From Candidatus Butyricimonas faecavium (GTDB taxonomy: Bacteria; Bacteroidota; Bacteroidia; Bacteroidales; Marinifilaceae), in assembly GCA_944321125.1 (NCBI GenBank), contig CALUKD010000001.1:62001-126000 (forward strand): a stretch of 64,000 nt of DNA, in the 5' to 3' direction. This document shows, in pieces, positions 19,424-28,563 of this stretch (position 1 is its first letter; each line of letters begins with the position of its first letter). The notes under the pieces were generated by a model. The model did not search any database. It saw nothing but the letters and a program-made list of their open reading frames with translations, and was not told the DNA's origin. A program made the translations under genes and the position numbers.

Positions 19424-19666
19424 ATGGAAATCGAAGAAATCTTACGTGAACTGGATACGATCTTTCGCGACATCTTGAAAAACGAAAACATCACGTTAAC
19501 CCCTGAGACCACGGCAAAAGATGTGGAAGGCTGGGATTCTCTGACGAATATGCGTCTTATCACGGCCATCGAAAAACATTATAACATTCGTTTTGGCCTA
19601 CGCGAGATACTGAAATTCAAACACGTGGGAGACCTGTGTGCCTCTATTCAAGCTAAAAAGAAGTAG
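19424..19666 (+). CDS. acyl/D-alanyl carrier protein, DltC-like
   Basis: An 80-residue four-helix carrier protein. Ser39 in GWDSLTNMRL is the phosphopantetheine attachment site. It starts 6 bp after the ligase stop and ends 3 bp before the MBOAT gene, so the cassette is one translation-coupled unit. The activating phosphopantetheinyl transferase may be the gene at 48890-49573. Presumably cytoplasmic, handing its acyl group to the membrane acyltransferase. Confidence 0.88.
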   Translation: MEIEEILRELDTIFRDILKNENITLTPETTAKDVEGWDSLTNMRLITAIEKHYNIRFGLREILKFKHVGDLCASIQAKKK

Positions 19667-19669
19667 CCT

Positions 19670-21109
19670 ATGATGTTTCTCTCTCTACCGTTTGTTATCC
19701 TGTTTACCTGTTGCCTGATTCTTTACTACACGGTAAAAGGCAACTACCAGAAACCAATACTGCTACTCGCCAGTTGCATTTTTATTGGTTATTTCAACAT
19801 CGCGTACCTGCTGATAGCCGTCCTCATCGCGGCAATAACTTTTTACTGGGGACGCTGGATCGGGATGCAGGAACAGGAGAATAAACGCCGGAGAGTATTC
19901 ATCGGGGGTATTGCCTTTCTCGTTCTATTCCTCGTGGCGTTCAAATACCTCAACTTCATCGGGGAAAACATTGCCGTACTACTGGGTTGGTTTGGCGTGG
20001 ACTGGAAAGGAGCCATTACCTCTATCTTCTTCCCATTGGGTATTTCGTTTTACACCTTCCAAGCCATCGGCTATCTTATTGATGTTTACTGGGAAGAGGA
20101 AGAACCCGAACACTCTCTGCCGGACTTTATGCTTTACATGCTGTTCTTCATGAAGTTTCTTTCCGGACCGATCGAACGGGCTTTCGACATGCTCCCGCAA
20201 TTGAAAATCGAGAAACGTTTCGACTACGACACCGTTACCTACGGCCTGAAACTCATGCTGATCGGTTTGATGAAAAAAGTCTTGATCGCCGATCGCCTAG
20301 CCCCGCATTTGGATAGTATATTTACCTCCGTACAAGATGCTTCGGGAGCACAGCTATTACTCGCCGGGTTATTGTACCCGATCGAACTTTATGCCGACTT
20401 CTCCGGCTATACGGACATGGCCATCGGTGGAGCGATGATGTTCGGCTATCGCCTGTCTCCCAACTTTAATCGCCCATTCGTGGCGAAGACAATCACCGAC
20501 TTCTGGCGACGCTGGCATATGTCCCTCTCCTTCTGGGTCAGAGATTACCTCTACCAACCCATCGCGGCAAGTAAACGGTACTGGGGACAATGGGGGATTA
20601 TCTACGCCCTCGTGGTCACCTTCGTGTTGCTCGGCGTGTGGCACGGGTCCGGCTGGAACTACGTGATCTACGGGTTAATCCAAGGACTTATCATCAGTTA
20701 CGAAATGATAACCGTAGCGTATAGAAATAAGGTGGCAACAGACGTGGGAAAACATGTGTTCGGAGTTTACTCTATCCTCCGGACCTACCTACTTTTCGCA
20801 TTTTCCTTGTTATTTTTTCGCTTACCATCGCTATCTGATACCGGATACATGATCAGTCACCTCTCCTTCAACCTGCACACCTCCATCAAGGAGCTGCGAC
20901 TAGGGATGACCGATCAAGAATGTATCATTGTCGGGGTTGCCGTCGTACTGCTTTTCCTGTACGAATACTTTATGTCGAAACGGGACCTGTTACAAGCCTT
21001 GAGCCGACGTCATGGAATTATACGTTGGAGTGTCTATTACCTGTTTGTATTACTCATGTTCCTATTCGGACAATTCGGTTCTGAAGATTTCATCTATTTA
21101 CAGTTTTAG
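19670..21109 (+). CDS. MBOAT-family membrane O-acyltransferase (DltB/AlgI-like)
   Basis: Polytopic protein of 479 residues that should move the acyl group from the carrier protein across the membrane onto an extracytoplasmic hydroxyl. MBOAT markers are FPLGISFYTFQAIGY, FSGYTDMAIGGAMMFG, FWRRWHMSLSFWVRDYLYQP and the catalytic His325 in GVWHGSGWNY. Around ten hydrophobic helices. AlgI-type alginate acetyltransferases share these motifs; the ligase and carrier gene next door make the DltB-type route more likely. Confidence 0.9.
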   Translation: MMFLSLPFVILFTCCLILYYTVKGNYQKPILLLASCIFIGYFNIAYLLIAVLIAAITFYWGRWIGMQEQENKRRRVFIGGIAFLVLFLVAFKYLNFIGENIAVLLGWFGVDWKGAITSIFFPLGISFYTFQAIGYLIDVYWEEEEPEHSLPDFMLYMLFFMKFLSGPIERAFDMLPQLKIEKRFDYDTVTYGLKLMLIGLMKKVLIADRLAPHLDSIFTSVQDASGAQLLLAGLLYPIELYADFSGYTDMAIGGAMMFGYRLSPNFNRPFVAKTITDFWRRWHMSLSFWVRDYLYQPIAASKRYWGQWGIIYALVVTFVLLGVWHGSGWNYVIYGLIQGLIISYEMITVAYRNKVATDVGKHVFGVYSILRTYLLFAFSLLFFRLPSLSDTGYMISHLSFNLHTSIKELRLGMTDQECIIVGVAVVLLFLYEYFMSKRDLLQALSRRHGIIRWSVYYLFVLLMFLFGQFGSEDFIYLQF

Positions 21110-21111
21110 CC

Positions 21112-22122
21112 ATGAGAACTTTCAAAGGATTTATATTAAAATGCGTGCTTTTTCTTATTCCCTTTTTTATTCTTGCAGGGTTCTATTTCTACGATGATCC
21201 CTTCAAGGTAGTGAGAGAATATAAAAAATATGACAATGACCCGATCTTTCTGAACGAGGATTACATCGGTTGGAAGACATACAAGAATTATCGGGACTCC
21301 CTGCATTTTGATTCCTTCATTTTAGGAAATTCCTGCACGATGGCATTCCTGACCTCCGACTGGGAAAAATACCTCAACGGGAAAAAGGCCATCCGACTAT
21401 ATGGGACCGCACAACGTCTGGCCGCAGTACACCGAAAAATCATAGCCCTTGACAAAGAACAAAATGAAATTGCAAACGTGCTTCTGATCGTTGATCCCAC
21501 CCTTTTACGGGAACATCAGTTATCAAACGGATACATGCACCTCTTACCCCCAGAAATAAGCGGAATGAACAAATTCAAATTCCAGTCCCAATTCGTTCAA
21601 GAATTCTTTAATCCCAAATTCATAATTCCTTATATAGATTACCGGATATGCCGCCACTATCGTCCCTACATGAAAGGCATTGTAAACCCGGATAAAAACA
21701 TCCGTAACACAGTAACAAACGATTTATGGAACCCGCGAGAAGAGGAAATAGCAACATTGGGCGACTATTATTGGGAAAAATACAAAAAAAGATTCCGTCC
21801 CCGCTCCGGTCAAAATCAAACTTATCCCCCGGTACTCATGAAACCACAAGTAAAACTGTTATCAGAAATAGCAAAGGTATTCCAAGCCCACCACACGAAC
21901 TGTAAAATCATCGTCAGCCCGGAATACAAACAGATACGCATGAACCCGGCAGACGTGGAACAATTGAAAAATATATTCGGAGCTAAAAACGTGTATGACT
22001 TTTCAGGAATCAACCAATATACAAATGACATACGGAATTATTACGACGGTTCGCATTATCGCCCCTGCCTAGGTCAAAAGCTACTGGACAGAGTGTATGC
22101 CACACACGAACCAACTAACTAA
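21112..22122 (+). CDS. membrane-anchored SGNH-like protein, functional counterpart of DltD/AlgJ
   Basis: The 336-residue protein has one N-terminal membrane helix (about 5-24) and an extracytoplasmic domain. ILGNSCTMAF at about 71-80 looks like the SGNH nucleophile block (Ser74), and YYDGSHYRP near the C-terminus supplies the Asp312/His315 pair. It follows the MBOAT gene by 2 bp. In related systems such a protein completes acyl transfer to, or acts on, the polymer acceptor. Sequence identity to DltD is not obvious, so the assignment is by motif and position. Confidence 0.7.
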   Translation: MRTFKGFILKCVLFLIPFFILAGFYFYDDPFKVVREYKKYDNDPIFLNEDYIGWKTYKNYRDSLHFDSFILGNSCTMAFLTSDWEKYLNGKKAIRLYGTAQRLAAVHRKIIALDKEQNEIANVLLIVDPTLLREHQLSNGYMHLLPPEISGMNKFKFQSQFVQEFFNPKFIIPYIDYRICRHYRPYMKGIVNPDKNIRNTVTNDLWNPREEEIATLGDYYWEKYKKRFRPRSGQNQTYPPVLMKPQVKLLSEIAKVFQAHHTNCKIIVSPEYKQIRMNPADVEQLKNIFGAKNVYDFSGINQYTNDIRNYYDGSHYRPCLGQKLLDRVYATHEPTN

Positions 22123-22127
22123 TTTTA

Positions 22128-22358
22128 GATTTTGGATTTTAGATTCCTGCCACACAAGGCTGACGCTTTAACTACCCCCACCGACTCCCCCTTACACAGG
22201 GGGAGAGACGAACGCAAGAAATCATATCAATGTTTTAATGTGCGGCGCATCCTCCTCCGTGTAAGAGGAGTTAGAGGGGATAGTTGGTAAACTAAAAATA
22301 GAAAATCAAAAAGCCTTGGCCTTATGCGACTGGAATCTAAAATCTGAAATCCAAAATC
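22128..22358. repeat. MITE-like inverted element, about 230 bp
   Basis: The two ends are imperfect inverted copies. The left end carries ATTTTAGATTCC, a CACACAAGGC core and AACTACCCCC...GACTCCCCCTTACACAGG. The reverse complement of the right end carries ATTTTAGATTCC, a CGCATAAGGC core, then AACTATCCCCTCTAACTCC and CTTACACGG. No ORF lies inside. Single arms or pieces of it occur at 1141-1245 and 63880-63962, and core-only copies elsewhere. Confidence 0.65.
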
Positions 22359-23559
22359 AATCCATTCCCAACTTCTTCCTTATCGCCTTCGGAATCGCGT
22401 TCTTATGAACCATAATATCCATCGTTTTCAAAGCCATGTAAGGATAAGAAGCATAGAAATACCCTCCGAATTTGTTATACTTATTCCAAGAATTCTTCAC
22501 TATAAAATAAGGGGTACCGTTCTGATCTTTCGCTTTACCAATAATGTGCATCCCGTGGTCATCCGTTGTTAAGTAACGGTCAAACTCTTCCTGTCTCATC
22601 TCTTGCGTGATCGTCTTTTCTGGAGCCGGACCTTGTTTGAAAGCATCCATCATCTGTTGTCCTTTCGGCAACTTTTCCCATTTGGCTATTTCCGCTCCGC
22701 TCATTTCCTTCGTGTCCATTACCGGAATCACGGCAACCCCTGCATCTTTCGTGGCAAATCCTTTCTCGCTCACGTCAGCACCCCACACAAAAGTATAACC
22801 GTTATCAATAGCATAATCCATCACTTGCATCAATTCCTCTAATGGAAGATTGTATGACTTATCCCAAGACCAGTTATCCTCAACCTCGATGGCAAATTCC
22901 GTGTAGAATGGATGGTGCGTGAAAGATGTCAGGTTCACGTAATCATCCATATTCAACCCCACAACTTCCTTGGCAAAAGTCTGGGGTGTATACTCTTTCC
23001 CTTGGTATTCAAATTTTTCCGGCTCCGGACCGAGATAAGTATCCAGAATAGCATCAAATCCCCGTTTCCAAGCCGTACTCAACCGTTTGTTATTATTCTC
23101 CACCACAGCCTGCACGTAAGCTTTCAACACAGCATCGATCTCCCCGAACACGTGGCTCGGCTCCCCGTAGTTCAATCCTTGAAATACCTCAAGAGGCACT
23201 ATCCCGTATTTTTTTGCCATATTGGTAACATCCGAAGAAGCTCCTCCCACTGCAAAATTCAACACCCCGTGTAAGCGAACATATTTATCGGCCTTATCCG
23301 AGTAAGCATGCTTCACGAAATACATCGCTGACAAATTCACAGAATCTTTGCCCATTCGCATCATCTCCGACTCAAGGAATGAGGTCGTTGCCCATGACCA
23401 GCAAGTCCCTGCACGATACTGATCCTTCACGGAAGTGGCAGGCAATCTTTTAACATCCGTGAATTTATATCCTTCCGGTTTTATCGTGTCCTGTTGTCCA
23501 TAGGACATTACCGCCCCCATAAAAAGAAGGGCACACAAAATACATACTGTTTTTCTCAT
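22357..23559 (-). CDS. secreted C1-family cysteine protease (aminopeptidase C / bleomycin-hydrolase type)
   Basis: A 400-residue exported papain-fold peptidase. Signal peptide about 1-22 (CILCALLFMGAVMSYGQ), catalytic Cys53 in AGTCWSWATTSFLESE, His338 in HGMHIIGK and Asn356 in VKNSWN. The open frame extends upstream to 23619, but the ATG at 23559 begins a normal signal peptide. Bleomycin-hydrolase relatives are usually cytosolic; this Bacteroidota form is probably periplasmic or outer-membrane associated. Monocistronic; a MITE-like element lies just beyond its 3' end. Confidence 0.9.
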   Translation of the reverse strand: MRKTVCILCALLFMGAVMSYGQQDTIKPEGYKFTDVKRLPATSVKDQYRAGTCWSWATTSFLESEMMRMGKDSVNLSAMYFVKHAYSDKADKYVRLHGVLNFAVGGASSDVTNMAKKYGIVPLEVFQGLNYGEPSHVFGEIDAVLKAYVQAVVENNNKRLSTAWKRGFDAILDTYLGPEPEKFEYQGKEYTPQTFAKEVVGLNMDDYVNLTSFTHHPFYTEFAIEVEDNWSWDKSYNLPLEELMQVMDYAIDNGYTFVWGADVSEKGFATKDAGVAVIPVMDTKEMSGAEIAKWEKLPKGQQMMDAFKQGPAPEKTITQEMRQEEFDRYLTTDDHGMHIIGKAKDQNGTPYFIVKNSWNKYNKFGGYFYASYPYMALKTMDIMVHKNAIPKAIRKKLGMD

Positions 23560-23724
23560 CTCTTTATATTTAATGATTTCATTGTCTGCTGCAAAAGTAT
23601 AAAAAGAAGCGTAAAACACTCATACCTCCCGGTTAAAAACAGGAAAAGTATCAAACCGCAAGAAGTCCCGTAATAACAAGGAAGAACAGGGGAAACACGC
23701 CCCTTCCACTTAAGGTTCTCCCTC

Positions 23725-23757
23725 GGTACATCTTCGCTCCCTGACCGAAGATGTACC
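23725..23757. repeat. 12-bp perfect inverted repeat at the gene-remnant boundary
   Basis: GGTACATCTTCG (23725-23736) and CGAAGATGTACC (23746-23757) are perfect inverted copies across a 9-base loop. They are followed at once by a shorter GCACC/GGTGC repeat. There is no T-run on either side, so it does not look like an ordinary terminator. Confidence 0.6.
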
Positions 23758-24152
23758 CAAAGCGCACCGAAGGTGCACCGAAGTTAATCCCTCTCTTCCC
23801 CGTATATACCATAGGATTACAACGTAACAATCAACAGTACGACTTATCACCCTCCCGTCAGAGTAAACCATCAACTATCTATGCAGACGAAGCTGATATA
23901 CTAAATGTAGCAATGTTTGGCCTGACCGCCAAAATGTGGCGTAAACAACACCCTGAACTGAAAGGGAATATCCGTGATTATGCCACCATAAACGAACTTA
24001 TTTGCCTCTCGAACATGGAAAACTTAAACGCCGTGTTCATAGACCAAGGTATTCCACAGGGAGAGCGATTGATTAAACTCAATCAGATTGCCATTCGTCA
24101 GATGAATATATTGGAGAATGGAGACAATAGCAGTCGTAAACTTCTAGAATAA
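23751..24152 (+). pseudogene. 3' remnant of a KilA-N/ORF6N-type DNA-binding protein gene
   Basis: The last roughly 90 codons (from about 23875) encode YADEADILNVAMFGLTAK, KGNIRDYATINELICLSN and ERLIKLNQIAIRQM. This is the C-terminal domain that follows KilA-N or ORF6N DNA-binding domains in Bacteroidota proteins of about 270 residues. No DNA-binding domain is encoded upstream; the first 40 codons are low-complexity and overlap the inverted repeat. Intact relatives are often phage- or mobile-element-linked. I call it a truncated remnant; the open frame itself is unbroken. Confidence 0.65.
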
Positions 24153-24160
24153 ACCTAAAA

Positions 24161-24192
24161 AACGAGGCATCCCCGGATGAAAAAGCCTCGTT
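24161..24192 (+). terminator. terminator after the KilA-N remnant
   Basis: AACGAGGC (24161-24168) pairs with GCCTCGTT (24185-24192), extended by flanking A and T runs, and is followed by TTTATTTTTAATTT. A strong intrinsic terminator that fits the remnant having once been a gene with its own 3' end. Confidence 0.75.
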
Positions 24193-24289
24193 TTTATTTT
24201 TAATTTAACCATCACGACTATTCGTAAGTCACGGTATAGGAATAAGTATTCTTTATTATACGTAACTATCAGATTAAGTCTTGACTAAT

Positions 24290-25765
24290 TCAATTAATCT
24301 TATACTTTTTATTTCTCTTTCTCAACAGACGAATAATATACTTCACGGACAGGACGATCCCGGATAAAGAAACAAAAGTACATCCTAATAGCAATACCCA
24401 CATTACCGTGGTCCACAAAATCGGCCGATCCAACAAGAATTTAAAATCCAAACGGTGAAGTCCCCGGAAAGCCCACCTTCTCCACCGCCCATTATCATCA
24501 TAGTGTTGAGGTACATCCGATTCCAGATTATAATAATATACATCATTATTCTCTGTATCCATCACAACCTTATAAACAGGAAGAGGTAAACGTCCTTTTT
24601 TTCGGGAAATATAATAATTATCATACTCATCCATTTTTGTAATTGTATAACGGATTGTATCCCCAGCAAGTTTTTTGACAGCCGAATATATCATCTCTTC
24701 TGTTACATAAAAAGGACGTACCGTATCTGAGGAAGCATCAATTGTATATATACCATTTTCAGTCCGTACTTTATATAATGGGATATTTTGAAAACGTCCC
24801 CATGAAATTTCTTTCACACCCCCCTGTTCACGGCTTACGGCAGCAATAGCAGCGCGATAATCTAACTGATAAGCAGCCGGAGAAATAGATTCTTGAACAA
24901 TACCTTTAACTTTTTCCCCTCGAAACAATCCTGAAAAAATAGGGGACATTGGCGCCCATGCACTGAAAAGCCAAGTAAACAAAAATATTCCGAAAAAGAA
25001 CCCCGTGATATGATGCCACTTGAACCACGGCTTTTTATAGGGAGAATGTAGAAAACCTTTTCTTCGAGCAAGCCAATAAGAACGAATCCCAAGAATAAAA
25101 CCCGTGAAACACATGATCATACAAATCAATGTACTCCAATAAAGTAAAGCATCCCATGACTGCATATTCTGCCTAATCGAAGTAATATATAACCAATGGG
25201 GTATCGCACCTATCCACGCCCAGAAACGTTGTTCGCGAGAAGAAAAGTGAAGGATATCACCTGTCCGAGAAGAAACATACAGACGATAATGCTCCGGCCC
25301 GTCATAATAAAAAGCATAAACGGGTAAATCCCTCTTCAATTGCCCGAAAGGAATCCAAACATCCAGTTCACGCATTGTATCCACCTTTACGATACGATGA
25401 TTGGGACACCATAAACGAGCATGTTCCTCACAAAGTAAGTAAGTATTCGATGGCAAAACATAAGTACTATCCATATATACATTTTCCACATCTCTCCACC
25501 TCCCATAATGGAAAACCGGTTTACCGTAAGGATTATTGAGAGATAAATTCTTATCAAGCACATCCTTAGGCAAACGCCCCCACATAAGTTGCATCGATTC
25601 CAACTTTGCACTATCCAAAATCTCCTGACGAGATAAACGCTCATTTATTCCGACACGCGGGTATCCGTGATACATCAACACAATCCCCGAAATACACCAT
25701 GAAAAACACAATAGACACAAAAAAACACCCAATATACGATGGACATGAATAAAAAATTTCACCAT
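24290..25765 (-). CDS. PepSY-domain membrane protein, corrinoid-regulon copy 1
   Basis: A 491-residue inner-membrane protein of the PepSY-associated TM family. It begins VKFFIHVHRILGVFLCLLCFSW (helix 1), then a large extracytoplasmic part, a central helix pair (near WFKWHHITGFFFGIFLFTWLFSAW) with conserved His residues, PepSY-like repeats, and a C-terminal helix before RLLRKRNKK. Relatives include iron/siderophore reductase-like proteins. It lies 89 bp downstream of a TonB receptor led by a cobalamin riboswitch, so B12 probably represses it. A paralogue is at 32313-33785. Confidence 0.85.
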   Translation of the reverse strand: MVKFFIHVHRILGVFLCLLCFSWCISGIVLMYHGYPRVGINERLSRQEILDSAKLESMQLMWGRLPKDVLDKNLSLNNPYGKPVFHYGRWRDVENVYMDSTYVLPSNTYLLCEEHARLWCPNHRIVKVDTMRELDVWIPFGQLKRDLPVYAFYYDGPEHYRLYVSSRTGDILHFSSREQRFWAWIGAIPHWLYITSIRQNMQSWDALLYWSTLICMIMCFTGFILGIRSYWLARRKGFLHSPYKKPWFKWHHITGFFFGIFLFTWLFSAWAPMSPIFSGLFRGEKVKGIVQESISPAAYQLDYRAAIAAVSREQGGVKEISWGRFQNIPLYKVRTENGIYTIDASSDTVRPFYVTEEMIYSAVKKLAGDTIRYTITKMDEYDNYYISRKKGRLPLPVYKVVMDTENNDVYYYNLESDVPQHYDDNGRWRRWAFRGLHRLDFKFLLDRPILWTTVMWVLLLGCTFVSLSGIVLSVKYIIRLLRKRNKKYKIN

Positions 25766-25854
25766 GACAGGAATATTATTTATAAGTAATTAAATACTAT
25801 CCCATCTCCCTTTTTTAAAGGAAGGGAGACGGATAGTACTCGTATTTCTACCTT

Positions 25855-28236
25855 TCAAAACTTGTACGAAAGTGAAAATTGGTAATTAATTGGTGCTCCT
25901 TGAACAGGATTACTAACTGTTTCAAAATATTTTTTATTAAGCAAGTTATTTATATTACATGATAAAGTCACATGATTCTTAATCGTGTAAAAAACACCTG
26001 CATCCATTAGCCACAAAGACGGATAATACAAATTAGAGGCCACATCCTGATAAACTTTGTCCCGGAAATTACCACTCAAATGGAAAGAAAGGTTTTTAAA
26101 CATCCCGGAAAGGATGGTATAATCTGCCATTAAATAATATGTTGTACGAGGGACTCCCGTCGTACGCATATTTTTCCCCGTCTGCTTATATTCCGGGAAA
26201 GCCTCACTTTCGCGAATTGAACGGACTCTATAATCAGAAAAACATAATGCTCCATGTAAGGACAAAGAAGGAAGCGGACGAACTGTTACATCCATATCAA
26301 TAGTACTCATATCAGCACGTCCGACTTGTGCCCGTACAGTCATTTTTGTCGGTTGCATAGTTCCATCTCCCTGCTCCACATCCACCTCACGCGTACCGAT
26401 TGTCGTAACCATATTATTACGACGAATATAAGAATAATTAATGTTTACATCTAACCAATCACGAGGAGTATAACGAGCCCCCGTTTCAAAGGAATAATCA
26501 CGTTCCGGATCAAAAATACGATCCCCATCTGTATCGGGATTAATTTCATTACCGTTCTTGTCAAGATATATATTATTCACCGCATAAGTCGTCGTATTGG
26601 GTGTAAAAGCAGAACCGTGTGCCAAATGTATTGATAACTCCGGAATCGGAAAATAAACAGCTCCCACGTGCCAAGTAAATGCCGATGTATGAAAATTTTG
26701 CCATTCACCAATATCTGATTTACGATAATCGAATGACTTCCCGTCAATCGTGGGGAAGTATCCTGAATATTTTCTTTTGTAAAAATCCATACGGCCAGAA
26801 GCCATAAATTTCCATTTATCATTTAATTCAAACACATCACGGAAATAAATACCTTGTGTCCAAAATTTACGTATATATATATCAGAAACATTTTGTTTCC
26901 ACCATCCTTGATTCAATTCAGGATCTTTCACCGACAACATAACATCCGTACCGGGACCATACGTGTCTCCCGAATTCCAACCATTATATTGGAAATGTTT
27001 AAAATAAGTCCAATTCCACCCAATAGAATAATGATGTATCATGGAAGCAAATTCTGCATCACCCGTTAATTCCACCGTGTTATTATAGGTGTCATGTTTC
27101 GGGAAAAAACCACTTGCCCCGTAACGACGCAGAGTATCTATATCCACATACGTGGCAATCTGCTCTCCATTTTTCGTAGTATAATATTTATAATCAGCAC
27201 CATCAAACGGAGACGTGGAAGTCTTGTAAGCAATACTTCCCGCACCGGATGTACGATGATAACTATGGTCAAAAGCGAAAACTTCTTTTAATTTCAAACT
27301 TTTCGATAAGGTAAACTCATAATTAAACTTAAAATTATACCCTTTACGACTATGTGAATCATTAGCAAAATCATTATACGTTTGTTCCATATCTGCCGTT
27401 GGATGCTTATCCCCCTTTTTCAACACCAATTTATCTGTTTCTATATCCAACATATCTCCCGGCATATAGGGAGCTGCTCCTAACTCCACAGTATAATGAT
27501 CGTTTTGGAAACCAAAAGTTAAATCAATCCGATTTTTCCCCAGTGTAGCACCTAAGGCAGCCATACCGGATAAACGTTCAGGAGACATACGACGCCATCC
27601 TCCATTAGTCGCATAATGTAAATTAGCCAAAAACTCCACCGGTCCCACGAGTGTTCCTCCGAAACCAAGAGTAACTTTTTTCACATCCCAACGCCCATAG
27701 CTAAAACGAGCATTAGCAGAAAATTCGGGGGAAAGTTTCTTACGTACAATATTAATCACACCCCCCATAGCCCCATAACCAGCAAGGATTGCTGCAGGCC
27801 CACGTAACACCTCTATTGACTCCGCCGAAGCAAGATCTCCCAATGGGAAAGTATTTATACTCTGACGATCATCCCTTATCCCATCAATCATCAAGACGGC
27901 AGGCATATTAGAACCACCCACATAAAAACGTTTCCATAATCCGCCTTGATCCGCCATCCGGACCCCGGGTAAAAAACGCACGGCATCCGTCCACTCTGTA
28001 ATTCCTTTACGATCCAGAAGTTCCGCAGGCAATTTGATTAAATCAATCGGGATAAAACGAAGAGGAACGTTTAGTCCCATAACGTCAGCATGATTCTTTT
28101 TCTGTAACACATCCACTTGCTCGATACTGAACAAAGAGTCCGTGATACTCTTTTTCTGCCGTTTGTCGTTTTCCTGAGCGGAAAGCAAACCGATACACAC
28201 AAACAGCAATAACGCTAATACTACAACTTTTTTCAT
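25855..28236 (-). CDS. TonB-dependent outer-membrane receptor under a cobalamin riboswitch
   Basis: A 793-residue receptor with signal peptide (CIGLLSAQ), a plug (FLPGVRMADQGG, then GVINIVRK) and a barrel ending PINYQFSLSYKF. It lacks the carboxypeptidase-like N-terminal fold seen in btuB at 29169 and looks more like siderophore (FecA/FhuA-type) receptors. The frame extends to 28275 but ATG 28236 gives the signal peptide. The riboswitch upstream implies a corrinoid-linked substrate: cobalamin, another corrinoid, or cobalt bound to a chelator. Confidence 0.88.
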   Translation of the reverse strand: MKKVVVLALLLFVCIGLLSAQENDKRQKKSITDSLFSIEQVDVLQKKNHADVMGLNVPLRFIPIDLIKLPAELLDRKGITEWTDAVRFLPGVRMADQGGLWKRFYVGGSNMPAVLMIDGIRDDRQSINTFPLGDLASAESIEVLRGPAAILAGYGAMGGVINIVRKKLSPEFSANARFSYGRWDVKKVTLGFGGTLVGPVEFLANLHYATNGGWRRMSPERLSGMAALGATLGKNRIDLTFGFQNDHYTVELGAAPYMPGDMLDIETDKLVLKKGDKHPTADMEQTYNDFANDSHSRKGYNFKFNYEFTLSKSLKLKEVFAFDHSYHRTSGAGSIAYKTSTSPFDGADYKYYTTKNGEQIATYVDIDTLRRYGASGFFPKHDTYNNTVELTGDAEFASMIHHYSIGWNWTYFKHFQYNGWNSGDTYGPGTDVMLSVKDPELNQGWWKQNVSDIYIRKFWTQGIYFRDVFELNDKWKFMASGRMDFYKRKYSGYFPTIDGKSFDYRKSDIGEWQNFHTSAFTWHVGAVYFPIPELSIHLAHGSAFTPNTTTYAVNNIYLDKNGNEINPDTDGDRIFDPERDYSFETGARYTPRDWLDVNINYSYIRRNNMVTTIGTREVDVEQGDGTMQPTKMTVRAQVGRADMSTIDMDVTVRPLPSLSLHGALCFSDYRVRSIRESEAFPEYKQTGKNMRTTGVPRTTYYLMADYTILSGMFKNLSFHLSGNFRDKVYQDVASNLYYPSLWLMDAGVFYTIKNHVTLSCNINNLLNKKYFETVSNPVQGAPINYQFSLSYKF

Positions 28237-28349
28237 ACAACTATATATTAATAATGAATAAAGCATTATTAACATAGTCTTGGGGGCAACATAAGTTTAA
28301 GGTAAAATATCTTTTTCCTCTCGCTTTTTTTCCCGAAAGCTATGGTTTT

Positions 28350-28530
28350 TCGTGTTCGGCAGGTCTTCTGACTTGTTCCAGATTTTGTTGCCTTCCCGGT
28401 TTATACCAGTGACATTTGAAGTACAAAATCCCTTTTAAAGGAACTTACAGCTGCGGGTACAGTCCCGGATTCACACCGGGTTCCCTATTAAGCATTACCT
28501 CCATGACCGAAGGTTCTGCACCAAAACATG
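28350..28530 (-). promoter_or_regulatory. cobalamin riboswitch 1 (minus strand)
   Basis: Read on the minus strand: GGTGC near the 5' end, then GGGAACCCGGTGTGAATCC, GGGACTGTACCCGCAGCTG, the GTCACTGG box and the closing GTCAGAAGACCTGCC. These are the conserved blocks of the AdoCbl riboswitch in order. It leads into the receptor gene whose ATG is at 28236, so B12 should shut off this unit. Confidence 0.93.
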
Positions 28531-28533
28531 GCG

Positions 28534-28563
28534 CAAATGTAATACATTTTTTTGTATTACAAT
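28534..28563 (-). promoter_or_regulatory. promoter of riboswitch 1 with overlapping inverted repeat
   Basis: On minus, ATTG (28563-28560) and TACATTTG (28541-28534) are spaced 18 bases apart. GTAATACA (28539-28546) and TGTATTAC (28553-28560) form a perfect 8-bp inverted repeat that fills the spacer, a possible operator. Confidence 0.5.
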
